A DNA stretch of 50,197 nt from Chrysomallon squamiferum (Eukaryota; Mollusca; Gastropoda; Neomphalida; Peltospiridae), in the NCBI GenBank assembly GCA_012295275.1, contig CM022679.1, positions 13,908,145 to 13,958,341 of the forward strand. Reading direction: 5' to 3'. The position numbers and the translations under genes are program-made. This document shows, in pieces, positions 36,464-47,268 of this stretch (positions are counted from its first letter, which is position 1; each line of letters opens with the position of its first letter). The notes under the pieces are model-generated. The model saw only the letters and a list, made by a program, of their open reading frames with translations. It was not told the origin of the DNA and did no database searches.

Positions 36464-36708
36464 TTTCATTTGAGATCTGATTATCCATCGTTTGGCATTT
36501 GTCACCCATACTGCACTTGATGCACGACTTGCAGCAGCTCGCGGCCAAGTGCAAATGCACGGCGCAGGCTGAGCGATTAGGAAACTCTTTACAAGTGAAT
36601 TGATTTTACTAAACGTCTGAAACTGCGAGGTTTCGTGACCGTTTGACAACATGTCAGTCGATTCAGTAGATTTTTTTTTTTTTTTTTTTTTCCCTCTCAT
36701 TATTCGCT

Positions 36709-36745
36709 GTTTGAAGCACAACTCTTTTGCTCGTGGTCATTAAAA
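36709..36745. repeat. 37-bp duplicated segment, copy 2
   Basis: Same-strand partner of 33606-33642, with two transitions (ctcg/ctca and tcat/ttat). It lies just right of a T tract. Confidence 0.85.
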
Positions 36746-36760
36746 ATAAATGTTTCTGGT

Positions 36761-38734
36761 TAACCACACTGCCTTCAAGATTATTCAAGAATACTACGTT
36801 TTATTTCTTCTTTAATTAAGTTTAAAATATTATGTAATAAACTTAATAAGGGATATATTGTTTTATCATACTTGATTTATTTAATGTCTTGAAAATACTA
36901 ATAATAACATAATAATTTGTTTTTAAGGTCAGTTATTTGTTGTTTTGGATAAAATAATAAATAAAGTGGTTTTAGTACCCATACTGTTTCTAAAAACAAA
37001 AATAAAGCAATGAATTATTTATAACGTACATATAAGATTTTTTATTGTTATTTTAAACACTTTGGAAAGAATACTTGAAACAATTTTTTATAAAATATTT
37101 AATTTAATTGTATTAAACATGGATATGAGGCTGGCCAAGATGTAATTATTATTTTAGATAATGAAGGGAGAAATTGCTTTTAAGGTACTTATAATCATTT
37201 TAACACTATCATTTCTTGAAGAATGTGTAAAATCCATTTTAAAAATATTTAAATGCATTCAAAGGAAGATGTAAGTTATAATGAACCTATTATTTTGAAT
37301 TAAAATAAATGAAGTGTTTTGTTTTTCTAAGATACTCTTCAAGTTGTTTGTTAATCTGAACACACTATTTGTTCTGGAAACAATCCATACAATATATTTA
37401 AAACTGACTGACTGGGTTTGAAGATCAATATGGCAACACACTGACACAGTGTACACACTTACACAACATATCTCCTTTTAAGAAATGAACTCATGTGATA
37501 GAAATAAAGAATTACTTTGTACAGTCTTTTAAGTTCTTTATTTCTAACAACTCATGAATAAAACAATGCCATTAGAGTATTAAATAATATCACACTCTGA
37601 TAATGTGTCTGCTCCTTAATCTAACTTCTACAAAATTATGCAGTACTGTATTCTAAATAAGATTTATTTTTCTTTTAGTATTTTACAAATTGAATACAAG
37701 ATTTCAGTCAATTGGAGATAATTAAATAAACCTTTTTTTTTTTTTCTTCGTATTATTGTCAATTATATATAAATATGTCTGTAAACAAACTGGCTGTCCT
37801 GGGTGATTAATGTTCAATAGTTGTTAACAAGCTAATTATCATTACTTATATCAGTATCAAACATTTAGATATATGTCTTAAGCAGGACTTTCAACAAGGT
37901 TGGCTGCAATACTCATAATTAAGGTGGAGTTGATGTTCAGTGGTATTGAAGTACAGCTTTAGTTTACACATATTAAGAATATTATATATCAAATAATATA
38001 CAGACATTTCAATTAATTGGCACTAATTAATCCAATTAATAATTTACTTTATTCATCCCCAAATGCATTAATAACTTAACACAGAGATGGAAAGTTCAGG
38101 CACACAAAGCAGCTTGCTCATCCTCAGTTAGAGAATTTTCACTGATGTATGATGAAACATAAGATCAAACCTCATTAGGTGCATATTTTGTGAAATTATG
38201 CAGCCGAAAGTTATATTATGAGACTAATCAGACAATCTCACACGCACACACAGACAGACACACACACATATACAAAAAAATATAAACATATCCATCATGT
38301 ACGCTTGTGTAAATACATTCATATACAAACATGCAGAAGCATGATACATAATTTATAATGACACATGAGACCTATGTAACTTAATTCTGTATAAAGACCA
38401 TCTATCTTTACATGTCCCATTTACTCTTGGGTGAAATTTTCTATACATTTCTATTGTCAACATTTCAAAAATTAATGTCCAGGAAACAATTAATTTTTGT
38501 TCGGGAATGACTCTGCTTTTTATTGTGCAAAATGTGAATCAGTACAGCACACACTGATGTTGTTAGGACTGTCTGACATTTCACTGTCACCGAGTTGTAT
38601 TAATAAATGGTAGCACCCAGTGAGTTAGCTACACAGGTAAAAAGAAGGGCCATGCTGGTTGGTTACAGCTTAAAAAAAAAAAAAAAAAACAAGACAAGGC
38701 CAAGGTAACAAAATTTTTTAAAAAAGTGGAAGAC
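36761..38734. other. Intergenic, nothing recognised
   Basis: AT-rich sequence without exon-like open frames. A short CA-rich patch lies near 38240-38270 and an A tract near 38672. Confidence 0.5.
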
Positions 38735-39320
38735 GAAAAAAGATAGGACTGTATCAGTTGTGCCCAAAAAAAAAAAAAAAATCATGATGATTTATGTTAA
38801 GCTACTAGAAGACAAGTTCTGATTATTACATCCACAAAAGAAAGGATATGTGAGTAGTGCTGATAAAAAACAGCTACAAAAACAAATTGAGGGTTCTCCC
38901 AAGTCCCCTTTTCAAAAGACACAACCATTAAGTAATACCAATAAAAGACAGGACCATTTGGTCAACCCATGAATGACATGACCATTAAGTTACACCAGTA
39001 TGAGTCAAGACCTGTGAATTAAATAATAATTTTAAAAAACACCAAAATATGTAAGTTACATAACAATGAATGATAGGACCATGTAGGTCACATAAAGAAA
39101 AAAAAAAAAAAAAAACCCCAGATCCACATGGGTCAACTTCTTGAAAGATGGGATCCTCCAGGTTACACAATAAAAGGTAGAGTACTATGAGTTACATAAA
39201 CAAATGACAGGCATAAGAAAGAGTATTCTACAAATGTCACAAGAAAATTAGGGGACCGTGTTACAAGAGTACAAAACAGGACCCTGTCAGATCAACACAA
39301 AACAAAATACTGCACAAAAA
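38735..39320. repeat. Decayed short tandem array (unit about 30-45 bp)
   Basis: Recurrent elements of the form gacaggaccattt, ggtcaaccc or agttaca, then aatga. Examples are ataggactgtatcag (38742), gacaggaccatttggtca (38947), gacatgaccattaagtta (38976), gataggaccatgtaggtca (39072), gggtcaac and ggttacaca. Period and spacing are irregular. No coding frame. Confidence 0.6.
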
Positions 39321-39459
39321 AAACCCTCAGTAACCAACACACAATGACATTTAAAGGTGAAATTGACATGTCTGTAAAAGGAACAATTAGAAAAGCAGAT
39401 AATGGATATCGCACATAATTAAAGTGTACATAACTGCATGTTCAAAGTATTGCCTATCG

Positions 39460-39690
39460 ACCGTGGTCTTTTCATTCCCTCCCTGCTGTTTGTTTCCTGA
39501 TTGATATTGTCTCCTGCTAGCACAGTTTAAGTTTTTGCGTCAATCTTTATAATAATTATTTAATATTACTCTTTGTTAATTCCGTCACGCTTGCATCAGC
39601 TTTCCAGATATCTAATTCATGATGGCGGCAGTTATCTGATGTCTGATACATGATTTTAAGGTTGTGGTTTGTAGGTTAATATTCTTTGAC
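39460..39690. promoter_or_regulatory. Higher-complexity island with PBX/HOX-like site
   Basis: Low-repeat stretch with a perfect TGATTGAT (39498-39505), the PBX/HOX composite consensus, and gatggcggc (39620), which resembles a YY1 site. A conserved non-coding element is inferred from composition and motif density only. Confidence 0.3.
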
Positions 39691-40384
39691 TTAATTAATA
39701 AAATAATTTGTTCCTACGCAGGTTTCTGTTTTGTAATCAATAAAATAGCTTTTAGATGACTATTATCCTTTAACAGTTAAAATTAATTTAATATGGCTTT
39801 AGAGACAATGATAATTTTGAAATAAATTATTTTATACATATTAGATCTACATTCTTATCAGTAGTGGGATCATTTTTATCACCTGCTGACCCACCAAACA
39901 CACAGCACACACTTATAGACAAACACACATAAAAAAGATTTATAAATTTACAGTTACACAGACAAACATGAAATTACATATGTATGTCATTATTTTGAAT
40001 TTGTCTATCTTACAAAGTCTTATTTTCATAAAGAAATTGAAATTATTGATAATCTTACTAGTTAATTTAACAGCTTTCCAGATGTTGACTAAGTCTTTGC
40101 TATAGAGGTGTCCTTTGTAATGGGATTGTGGATGATACGGAATATCTCTGTAATAAAGTATTTATTACAAAAAGACCTCCTGTTCAAAGCATATTTTTAA
40201 CTGGAATTTTAATACCTAACAAAAATTTAGAAAAATACGGATTATTAAAAAAATCAAGTAGTATTTTGAATGTTTTGATTTATTTTTATCAATTAATTAT
40301 TTCTTTTTATTTTTTGTCAATTTTACCTTATTTATTTATTTATTTATTTTACCGCTAAAGATGTGTTATTCTAATATAATATTA

Positions 40385-40700
40385 TTTTCTCAGTATAAAA
40401 CAAGTGCCTGGACCGCTAGGTTTGCGGTGTATCGTATTAACATACTACCGGCTGATTTCTAATTCTAATTTTTCCATATTATTTGCATGTCTGACTTGGC
40501 TGCAGCAGACGACAACCGATCTATTAATAGCCGCACAGAGAGGCCTCCAAGATACCAGCACTGCATTATCTGATGCTTAAATTATTTAGTCAACAAAGCC
40601 ATCAGATCATTACGACACAATACAAATTATTGTGATGACTTATTAGCATTTTATAGCTCCATCTGGGGATTATGCGAGTAGTAAAAGAGAGTTGTCTCTC
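40385..40700. promoter_or_regulatory. Higher-complexity island with octamer and paired SOX-like sites
   Basis: Near-balanced composition over about 300 bp with several CpGs. It has a perfect ATTTGCAT octamer (40481-40488) and the inverted pair CACAAT / ATTGTG at 40616-40634 with a 7-nt spacer. No open frame of note. An enhancer-like conserved element is my inference. Confidence 0.4.
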
Positions 40701-42730
40701 TTGGATTAAAGAATTTGTTTAGCACTATTGAAAATAGATGTATTCAGTTTTTTTACTTTAGCTTTTGTGAAGGTTTCTTTTTCTTCTTCTAAAATTGTTG
40801 TTAAACACAAAAGCTGACTTGTTTAATTATTTATTATTTATTTATTTTATTTATTATTTTTTTTTAAAGCCTCTGTAATTATGTTTTATTTATTTTTATT
40901 ATTTTTTTAAGCAGTGACAGAAATAACATTTGAATGGTAAAACAGTAAATAGGCAGACATTAAATAAATGTAAAAATATAAATAATAAATAAAAATGAAA
41001 AAAAAAAAAATTAGCTACAAAATGTAAATTTGAATTTGAAAAAAAAAAAAAAATCTGTTCAAAATTTAATATTTTAATTCTTCATTAATATTTTCACCAA
41101 AAAAAAAAAATAATAATAATAATAATAATAATGAAATTAAATTTTAAAAAAGTATCTCATGATAACTAATAGTGTCATCACCAACATGGTTTTATTTAAT
41201 ATTTTTTTTTTTAAACTAACATATCTAATCTGGTTTATTGTGTCACTAATGAAGTATATCACTCTTTTAAAGAAGGAGTTATAAAGTTCAGAACTGCAGA
41301 ATACTTAGCATGGTTACTTGCAGGAATATAATTAATGATAATGTTGATCTGTTTCTTCAAAGAAAAGATATCTTGTTGGACTTTGCTAAAAAACCATATA
41401 TAAGACAAGAACATTTTTAACAATTAATTATGTTTAAAAATCTTCTCATTATTATTATTATTAGTGGTAGCAATAGTTGTAGTAGTAGCAGTAGCGGTAG
41501 TAGTAGTAGTAGCAGTATGATTTTATTATTATTTTTATTATTTCTTTTATATTTATTATTATTTATATAACATTAAGAAAACAAAAAATGAAGAAGATTA
41601 AAAATGGATCAGACCAGATTTTTTTCAGTATGGAAATTTCATTACTGAAGTTAGGAAAGTATCTAGATGGATGCAGATACAATCTCTCCTTCCTCTACTC
41701 TTTATTTTATTAAGTATTCTCAATAGCCAACAGTTTAACCAACAGACAGATATTGGATTTCAGTTTGTGCTCTAAACATTATTTTTATTAAATTGTGAGC
41801 TCATTGCAATAGATATTGTGATGTCATTTCAAAGTCTGCTACCAGCCTAAACAAAGTATTTAGCTGTGATCATTGGATTCCCTTTATACAGTTATATACC
41901 AACAAATATGTCTTCTAGACTCAATGTCCATGGAAGATATGCTGCATTAATTTAACATAAACTATGAACCGTACTCTAACAATGTACTTAAAGATTTTTA
42001 AAAACTGAATCTCCAAAACTCTATATAAAAAAATTAAAGTTCATAAATAATTTGTTTTATAATTATGTCATAAAACCAGTGGTATATGCTGTGCTATGTA
42101 AGACTCTATATTAAAAATTATAATTTTAAAAATATTTTTTTTTTATGTCATAAAACCTACTATCACTATACCAAAAATATTTAAAAGTAATTCATCTTAT
42201 ATTATGCCCGCTATGAAAATGTATTCTAAAATCATTTTGGAGAAACACAGGTAATAAATGCTTTGCTACTTAGGATTATGAATGTTTCAGACTGTAGGTT
42301 TCTCTTACTGGATTCAAGCATCAAAGCGTTATATATTTTTATGACTGATACAAATGAATATCTGCTGTGTTTTGTAATAATTTGTCACTTTGCCAGACAT
42401 TCAGTTGAGTCCATCAGCTGCTTTAAATACAACCCATAATTTTTTATTTTTTTATTTTTTTGAGCATGTTTATTAATTGAGACAGGTTTTTTGTTGGTCT
42501 TTTTTAATGATATCTTCTTTAATACTGAAACAGTCTGTTCATTTAGTTTTATTTCTTTTAAGGTCAGTTCGAACACATATGACTGGATTTTTGTGTAAAA
42601 TGCTGGGAACATTTAATATAAATTATCAAGCACTTAAAATACTACATATATCATTAAACAACTTTTTTTTTCTCCATTATAATTTAATTGTTTCTGGCTT
42701 AGGGAAAGGGTAGAGTTTGGGAATATGTTT
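40701..42730. other. Intergenic, no gene seen
   Basis: AT-rich, with A tracts (40999-41009, 41040-41053), AAT runs near 41111-41132 and a GTA/GCA triplet run at 41465-41517. Nothing exon-like. Confidence 0.5.
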
Positions 42731-42739
42731 TAGATGAGA

Positions 42740-43270
42740 GGAGTATTATTTTTCATTTTAATTCCATGCTACCTTTATCAATTTCATAATCACTCGATAT
42801 CTTTGTTGTCCAAGATGAGATTATCCAAAGTTTTCCGTGTCTTGAATTTATCTTGGCAAACACCCTCTTAAAAACTGCTTGAGGCAGACTTAGGGAAAAT
42901 GTATGCAATTAAAACAAAGACCTGAAGTACAGAAAGACATTTCCACAAGATGGTAGGGCAACACATATTTATGCCCCAGGGTGATGAAGTTCCTTCTGTT
43001 AATTGTGTTTTCCAAAATATCTGAATTATCTAATCTGACGAAAAAGTCAATTTTTCGCCTGAATTATCCACATGGCTGTCATGGGAAAATGGAATAGAGA
43101 AAGTTTGATACGTTCTCTGATGGATTGTCATCAATATTGAAAATTGAATCCTCAGATATGAAAAAGTGTGATTGCTGGAGTCCTTATCAGTGTTTATTAC
43201 CACTGATGTCTGGTGTTGTCCACATCGCAAATCATCACAAGTGTTTTGTTAAAGACAGCATACTTGCAGA
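42740..43270. promoter_or_regulatory. Higher-complexity island with hairpin flanked by direct repeats
   Basis: Contains a perfect 7-bp inverted repeat (CGAAAAA, 5-nt spacer, TTTTTCG; 43039-43057) bracketed by two copies of CTGAATTATC (43021-43030 and 43059-43068). Both strands have short open frames without known relatives. The regulatory role is inferred. Confidence 0.25.
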
Positions 43271-43783
43271 TTGTTTTTTTTTTTTATATAATAAATATCA
43301 TGCAGTTTTAGTATTTCATTAAAAGAAAGCATATAAGAAGAATTTTAGTATTTCGTTAAACATGCTGCTTACATTTTTTAAATTTTATTCTAAGTGTTTC
43401 ATTATATCAGAATTTCAATGTTCATTTTTTAACCTTTTTTTAAACCTATTTTTTTATTTTGATAAATTACTAGATGCATTTTAATTTTTAAACAATATTT
43501 CTGTTAAGTGACTATAAAGCTTTTAACAAGTTCAGTATTTAATTAAACATACACCAATATTATTAATTAATTATTAACAAAAATTGATTCTATTAAATGC
43601 ACCATGACATAAATTAAAAAAAAAGAAAAAAAACATTTTAGTAGTAAAGTTGGAGTCTTCTATTAAAAAACACTCAGAAAACTTAAATATTTTTATAAAT
43701 AAGAAACAATCCACACATTTTGACTGATCTCCCTAAACATGTTGTCTTCATTTTTAATTAAAGTTACATTTAAATGATGAATG

Positions 43784-44102
43784 TAGTGAGCAATAGCCTA
43801 GTGGTTAGAATACTCTTCTGAGACAAGTTAGCATCAATTCACCTTACTGCACCCATAAGGCCATTTTCAATTCCAGCCAGTGTCACATAGTAAGTTATAA
43901 AAGGCTGTGATGATTATGTATTTTACTGTCAATGGGAATGACATGCATCAGAAATCTATTGCTGCTAATTGAAAAATGATGCAAGTTTTCTCTAATGACT
44001 GATAAATCAGAAGAACCAAATATTTGACATCCAACAACCAATGATAGAAAATTAATCAATAATAATCTCTAAGTGTTGTCCAGAGTGAATGAATAAATGG
44101 AC
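43784..44102 (+). mobile_element. Near full-length, diverged mollusc-type SINE
   Basis: A tRNA-like head (agcctagtggttagaat resembles an A box), a core with attccagccagtg, and gctgctaattgaaaaatg. The tail has atatttgacatccaaca, a gatga-type stretch and aagtgttgtc. From memory these follow, in order, the conserved head, core and tail of a SINE family widespread in gastropods and bivalves. No open frame; non-autonomous. Confidence 0.75.
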
Positions 44103-44689
44103 ATTTAATTAGACTTCAGCTCAAAAATACATCAGATGTTAGAAGTCAGGACACTGGCTCATAAAAGAATTAATTAATAAAATTACAGTTAAAACATAAT
44201 GTAACTAGTGTTGTTGTTGTCGTTGGTGCTCAAGATAACCTCTTGATGAAAAGAATGCTTGCTGATAAAGCCACACATGCTGGTGACTTCCATTACTGTA
44301 ACAGTCAACGAGTAACCAAAATATTTAAATATCTTTAACATGAGATGAGACATGATCATTTCCTAGAAAACATTTTTGGAAAAATCTTTCCCCTTTATTT
44401 GGTGAGGAGAAGAAGAAAGAAAAATAAAAATAAAAGACAAAAATAAGAGGAACATCTTTAAACAAAAATTTTTCTAAGAAAATTAATATATTTTTTTTCT
44501 CTCAAATTTTTGTCATCTTGCATTTATTCAAACACCAATTTTTTATATTTTTTATCCCGTGACATTTTCATGATTCTCCTTCCATAGTGGAGACGGAGCA
44601 GCAGCAGAGAGAGAAAGAGAGAGAGAGAGTGACAGCAGTGAATAATGAAAGGCCATAAATAACAATTACAGCTTGTGTGAGTTTTCTAG

Positions 44690-44980
44690 CCACATACTAG
44701 TGGGTTTGCATCAGACTTGAAGAACTTTGTGCAGTCATTTAACTGCTAAGTACCGACACTGGCAGAGCGGAATTGCCGAGCTGAATCACAAAATGCAGCT
44801 TCTGTCATGAAATTGATTACTGACCAGATCAATGGGCTCGTAATGTAGCTAGTCAGATTCTGTGAGAAAATTGTTTTCTCCCTGCTAAATCAATAACTGC
44901 CTGTTATTGTTCCGAGTGTGAGCATCAGGTTACTTGCGACAAAACTCATCTGGGTTTCATATATTCTGGCTATCTTGTTT
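44690..44980. promoter_or_regulatory. Higher-complexity island
   Basis: Balanced composition, few repeats, AT-core homeodomain-type words (attgattactga, aaatcaataa) and an NFI-like half-site pair (ctggcagagc and attgccgag). It lies immediately right of a GCAG/GA simple repeat at 44598-44640. Confidence 0.3.
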
Positions 44981-45014
44981 TGGCGTTTATCCCTTGCCTT
45001 GATGTATGATTGTT

Positions 45015-45360
45015 ATTATCCTTTGCCCTGATAGATTCTGGCTCTCCCTCTTTGCATTTTATTTCCTCCCCTCATTCCCTGATTTCTTTTTCATTGTTCC
45101 CCTTTTTTTTTCCCTTGATCAATTATGTCCATCCTTCTTTGCTTATTACCCCTCTTTCCTTTTTCACTGATTTATTCTGGATCTCTCTCTTGGTTACCCT
45201 CATGCTCTTTATTTCTCTCTCTCTTTACCCTTACCCTCTTTATTTATCTCGCTTGTTCACCCTTACCCTCTTTATTTCTTTCTCTCTCTCTTAACTCTCA
45301 TATTCTCCTTCTCTCTTCCAACTCCCTAACACCCTCTTTCTTTCTCTGAGCATTCATAAT
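45015..45360. repeat. Pyrimidine-rich tract with internal direct repeats
   Basis: About 340 bp almost free of purine runs on the plus strand. Words such as acccttaccctctttattt occur twice in tandem (about 45226 and 45259). The Ser/Leu/Phe-rich frames across it are by-products of CT composition. Confidence 0.8.
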
Positions 45361-45577
45361 TTCTTTCACTCAAAACATGGATGAAAGTGTGATATCATTT
45401 ATATTCCTTCCACTACATCTTTAATCTCTCGCCAGCCAGCAAGCCAGCCAGCCAGCCATCCATTCTCCCCAGTGTTTGTTTACAGACAGACATTCAAACA
45501 GATCCCTCTGTTAGCCAGTGGTTGCAGACAGCACAGATTGCTGGTTTATAAGTGATTTGGTTAATATTGATACATCA

Positions 45578-45650
45578 GTGGCGGGCGGGCGGAGCAGGCA
45601 GGTGGGGCAGGGGAGGCGGGCGGTGCTGGGGTCTAGGGGAGGGCCGTGTA
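45578..45650 (+). promoter_or_regulatory. G-rich, CpG-containing island (possible G-quadruplex/GC-box cluster)
   Basis: Eight or more runs of three to four G on the plus strand within about 70 bp, with GC-box words (ggcgggcggg, gaggcgggcgg). It is the most GC-rich stretch of the window. It could be a promoter-proximal element or a structured DNA motif; no transcript start is visible. Confidence 0.45.
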
Positions 45651-45927
45651 GTAGATAACTGGAGTAATTGATACTGTGTGTCTGCGCTCAGCAGGTTTCC
45701 GCTGTAGCTGCATTATCATTATTAGTGTGTGGAAGGTCTTTTGGAGGTTAAACTGATATGGTATTTAGTAAACAAGTGTGCATATTAGACACCTTAGGCA
45801 AGAGCTTATTGACTAAGTTAAATAAAGAACAAGATAAAAGGTTAGCACTGTTTTATTACCAGTGGGGTGTACCAGTCACTTTAAATGTGTTGGTAAATAG
45901 TTTAAAGTGAATATCCAGTTATCTGAG

Positions 45928-46000
45928 GTGGTCTTTAACTGCGTGTCTGACGCCTGGTAACTATGGAAGAACCAAGGTTCAAATCTTGGTGGTGCCAGGT
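45928..46000 (+). mobile_element. tRNA-like SINE head fragment
   Basis: Has tgtctgacgcc, then an exact-type B box GGTTCAAATC (45976-45985) followed by ttggtggtgcca. The A-box region (gtggtctttaactg) is poor and no full cloverleaf closes, so I call a tRNA-derived remnant rather than a functional tRNA gene. A tail piece of the 43784-type SINE is an alternative. Confidence 0.4.
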
Positions 46001-46491
46001 ATCAAATTTTACCTTTATTTTAACTGGCACTTTGTTTTGTAAAATTAACTTTTTAATAAGTATTATTATTAACATACTCTCTGATATTTAAAATTTAAAG
46101 TATCAGTACAAAATTTCGATAGTTTATATCTATTTAAATAAAACATACACTTATTGGTTTATTTTATTTTATTTTAACAGTTTTTAAGAAAGAAATGATT
46201 AAATCTGGTAATTTATTTTATTTTAATGTTGCAGTTTTTAACAAGTCTTTCCAATCAGTTTTGACAATGGCTGTAGCACTAAGAAATCAGTATGGCTTTT
46301 CACACAAAGATTATATGAAACATTGCGTCATCACTTACTGGTCCACTTTGACAATCAGATGCTTAGGCACCTTCACAAAGCTTTTCCCAATCCGGCACAC
46401 CACCAGGTTAGGACCAGATTTTTGCCTTGTTCTTTAAACTATCAGACTTCATAATACTTCAGTGAAAAGATCAAATGAAGCAGAAACAAAC

Positions 46492-46532
<41 letters not shown>

Positions 46533-46651
46533 AAAAAATAATTGTGTATGTGGGACTGGCCTGGATGTGGAAGGAGCTGGGGGGATATATACTGGTGGTG
46601 GTAGTGTATGTGTGGGTGGGTGTGCGTGCTCTTAAGGAATTACTCTGGTCT

Positions 46652-46735
46652 CACACACACACACACACACACACACACCACTTATAAAACACACACAGAC
46701 AGGTCCAAATTATTTGTGTGTGTGTGTGTGTGTAT
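46652..46735. repeat. (CA)n followed by (GT)n, inverted dinucleotide pair
   Basis: A CA run (46652-46678) is followed about 35 bp later by a GT run (46715-46732). They are complementary and could fold into a hairpin. Confidence 0.85.
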
Positions 46736-46739
46736 CTAT

Positions 46740-46862
46740 ATTAGGCCCACTGTGCAACTGTTGGGGAAAGAAGTTGGGGGAGAAATAGGCTGTGTGGGGG
46801 AGATTTTAGGGACTAGACTCTGTGGGGGGAAGTGAAGGGGGGGGCTAGGCTGGGTGTGTGTG
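46740..46862 (+). repeat. G-run-rich stretch
   Basis: At least six runs of four to eight G (for example ggggggg at 46838) within 120 bp on the plus strand. A second candidate G-quadruplex-forming stretch 1.1 kb from the first. Confidence 0.6.
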
Positions 46863-46910
46863 TCAGTGTGTTCAGGTTTCTTTGTGTACCTCTGCTCTGC
46901 TAGGTCACAG

Positions 46911-47213
46911 CAGTTGGGTCATAGAATTACACAAAGACCATTTTGCCTGGTTCATGTGATAACAATAATCATAAAAAATAATGTTTTAAAAATGGAGGTG
47001 TTAAACAGGAATTTGTACCAGACAAAGAATATTATCATTTGATCGTGTATGAATAAATAATAATAATATGAATAGTAATCATAATGATTATGATTAAAAT
47101 ATAATAATAATAACAATAACAGTAATAATAATATCAGTAGTAATAATATCATTAATAACAATAATAACAATAAGAAGAAAAACAGTCACAACCACAGCAA
47201 TAATATCAATAAC

Positions 47214-47268
<55 letters not shown>

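Larger units (their letters stand above)
36200..36760. promoter_or_regulatory. Higher-complexity island with CTG8, inverted repeat and 37-bp duplicated segment
   Basis: About 550 bp of near-balanced composition. It holds an 11-bp perfect inverted repeat (36265-36275 / 36287-36297), a (CTG)8 run (36440-36463), a CpG-bearing stretch around 36535-36580 and the second copy of the 37-bp segment at its right end. The minus-strand frame through it, with eight Gln and a poly-Lys run, has no family resemblance and I do not call it coding. Confidence 0.35.

Noticed and set aside
36404-36721. Minus-strand frame with poly-Lys and eight Gln
   Set aside because: Composed of a T tract, a CTG repeat and island sequence; no recognisable domain or splice context. 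A regulatory island fits better.
45010-45349. Ser/Leu/Phe-rich frames suggesting a membrane protein
   Set aside because: They are by-products of a pyrimidine-rich tract that is open in more than one frame.
45928-46000. Functional tRNA gene
   Set aside because: Only the B box and T-arm-like part are good. D arm, anticodon stem and acceptor stem do not close. tRNAscan-SE would be decisive.
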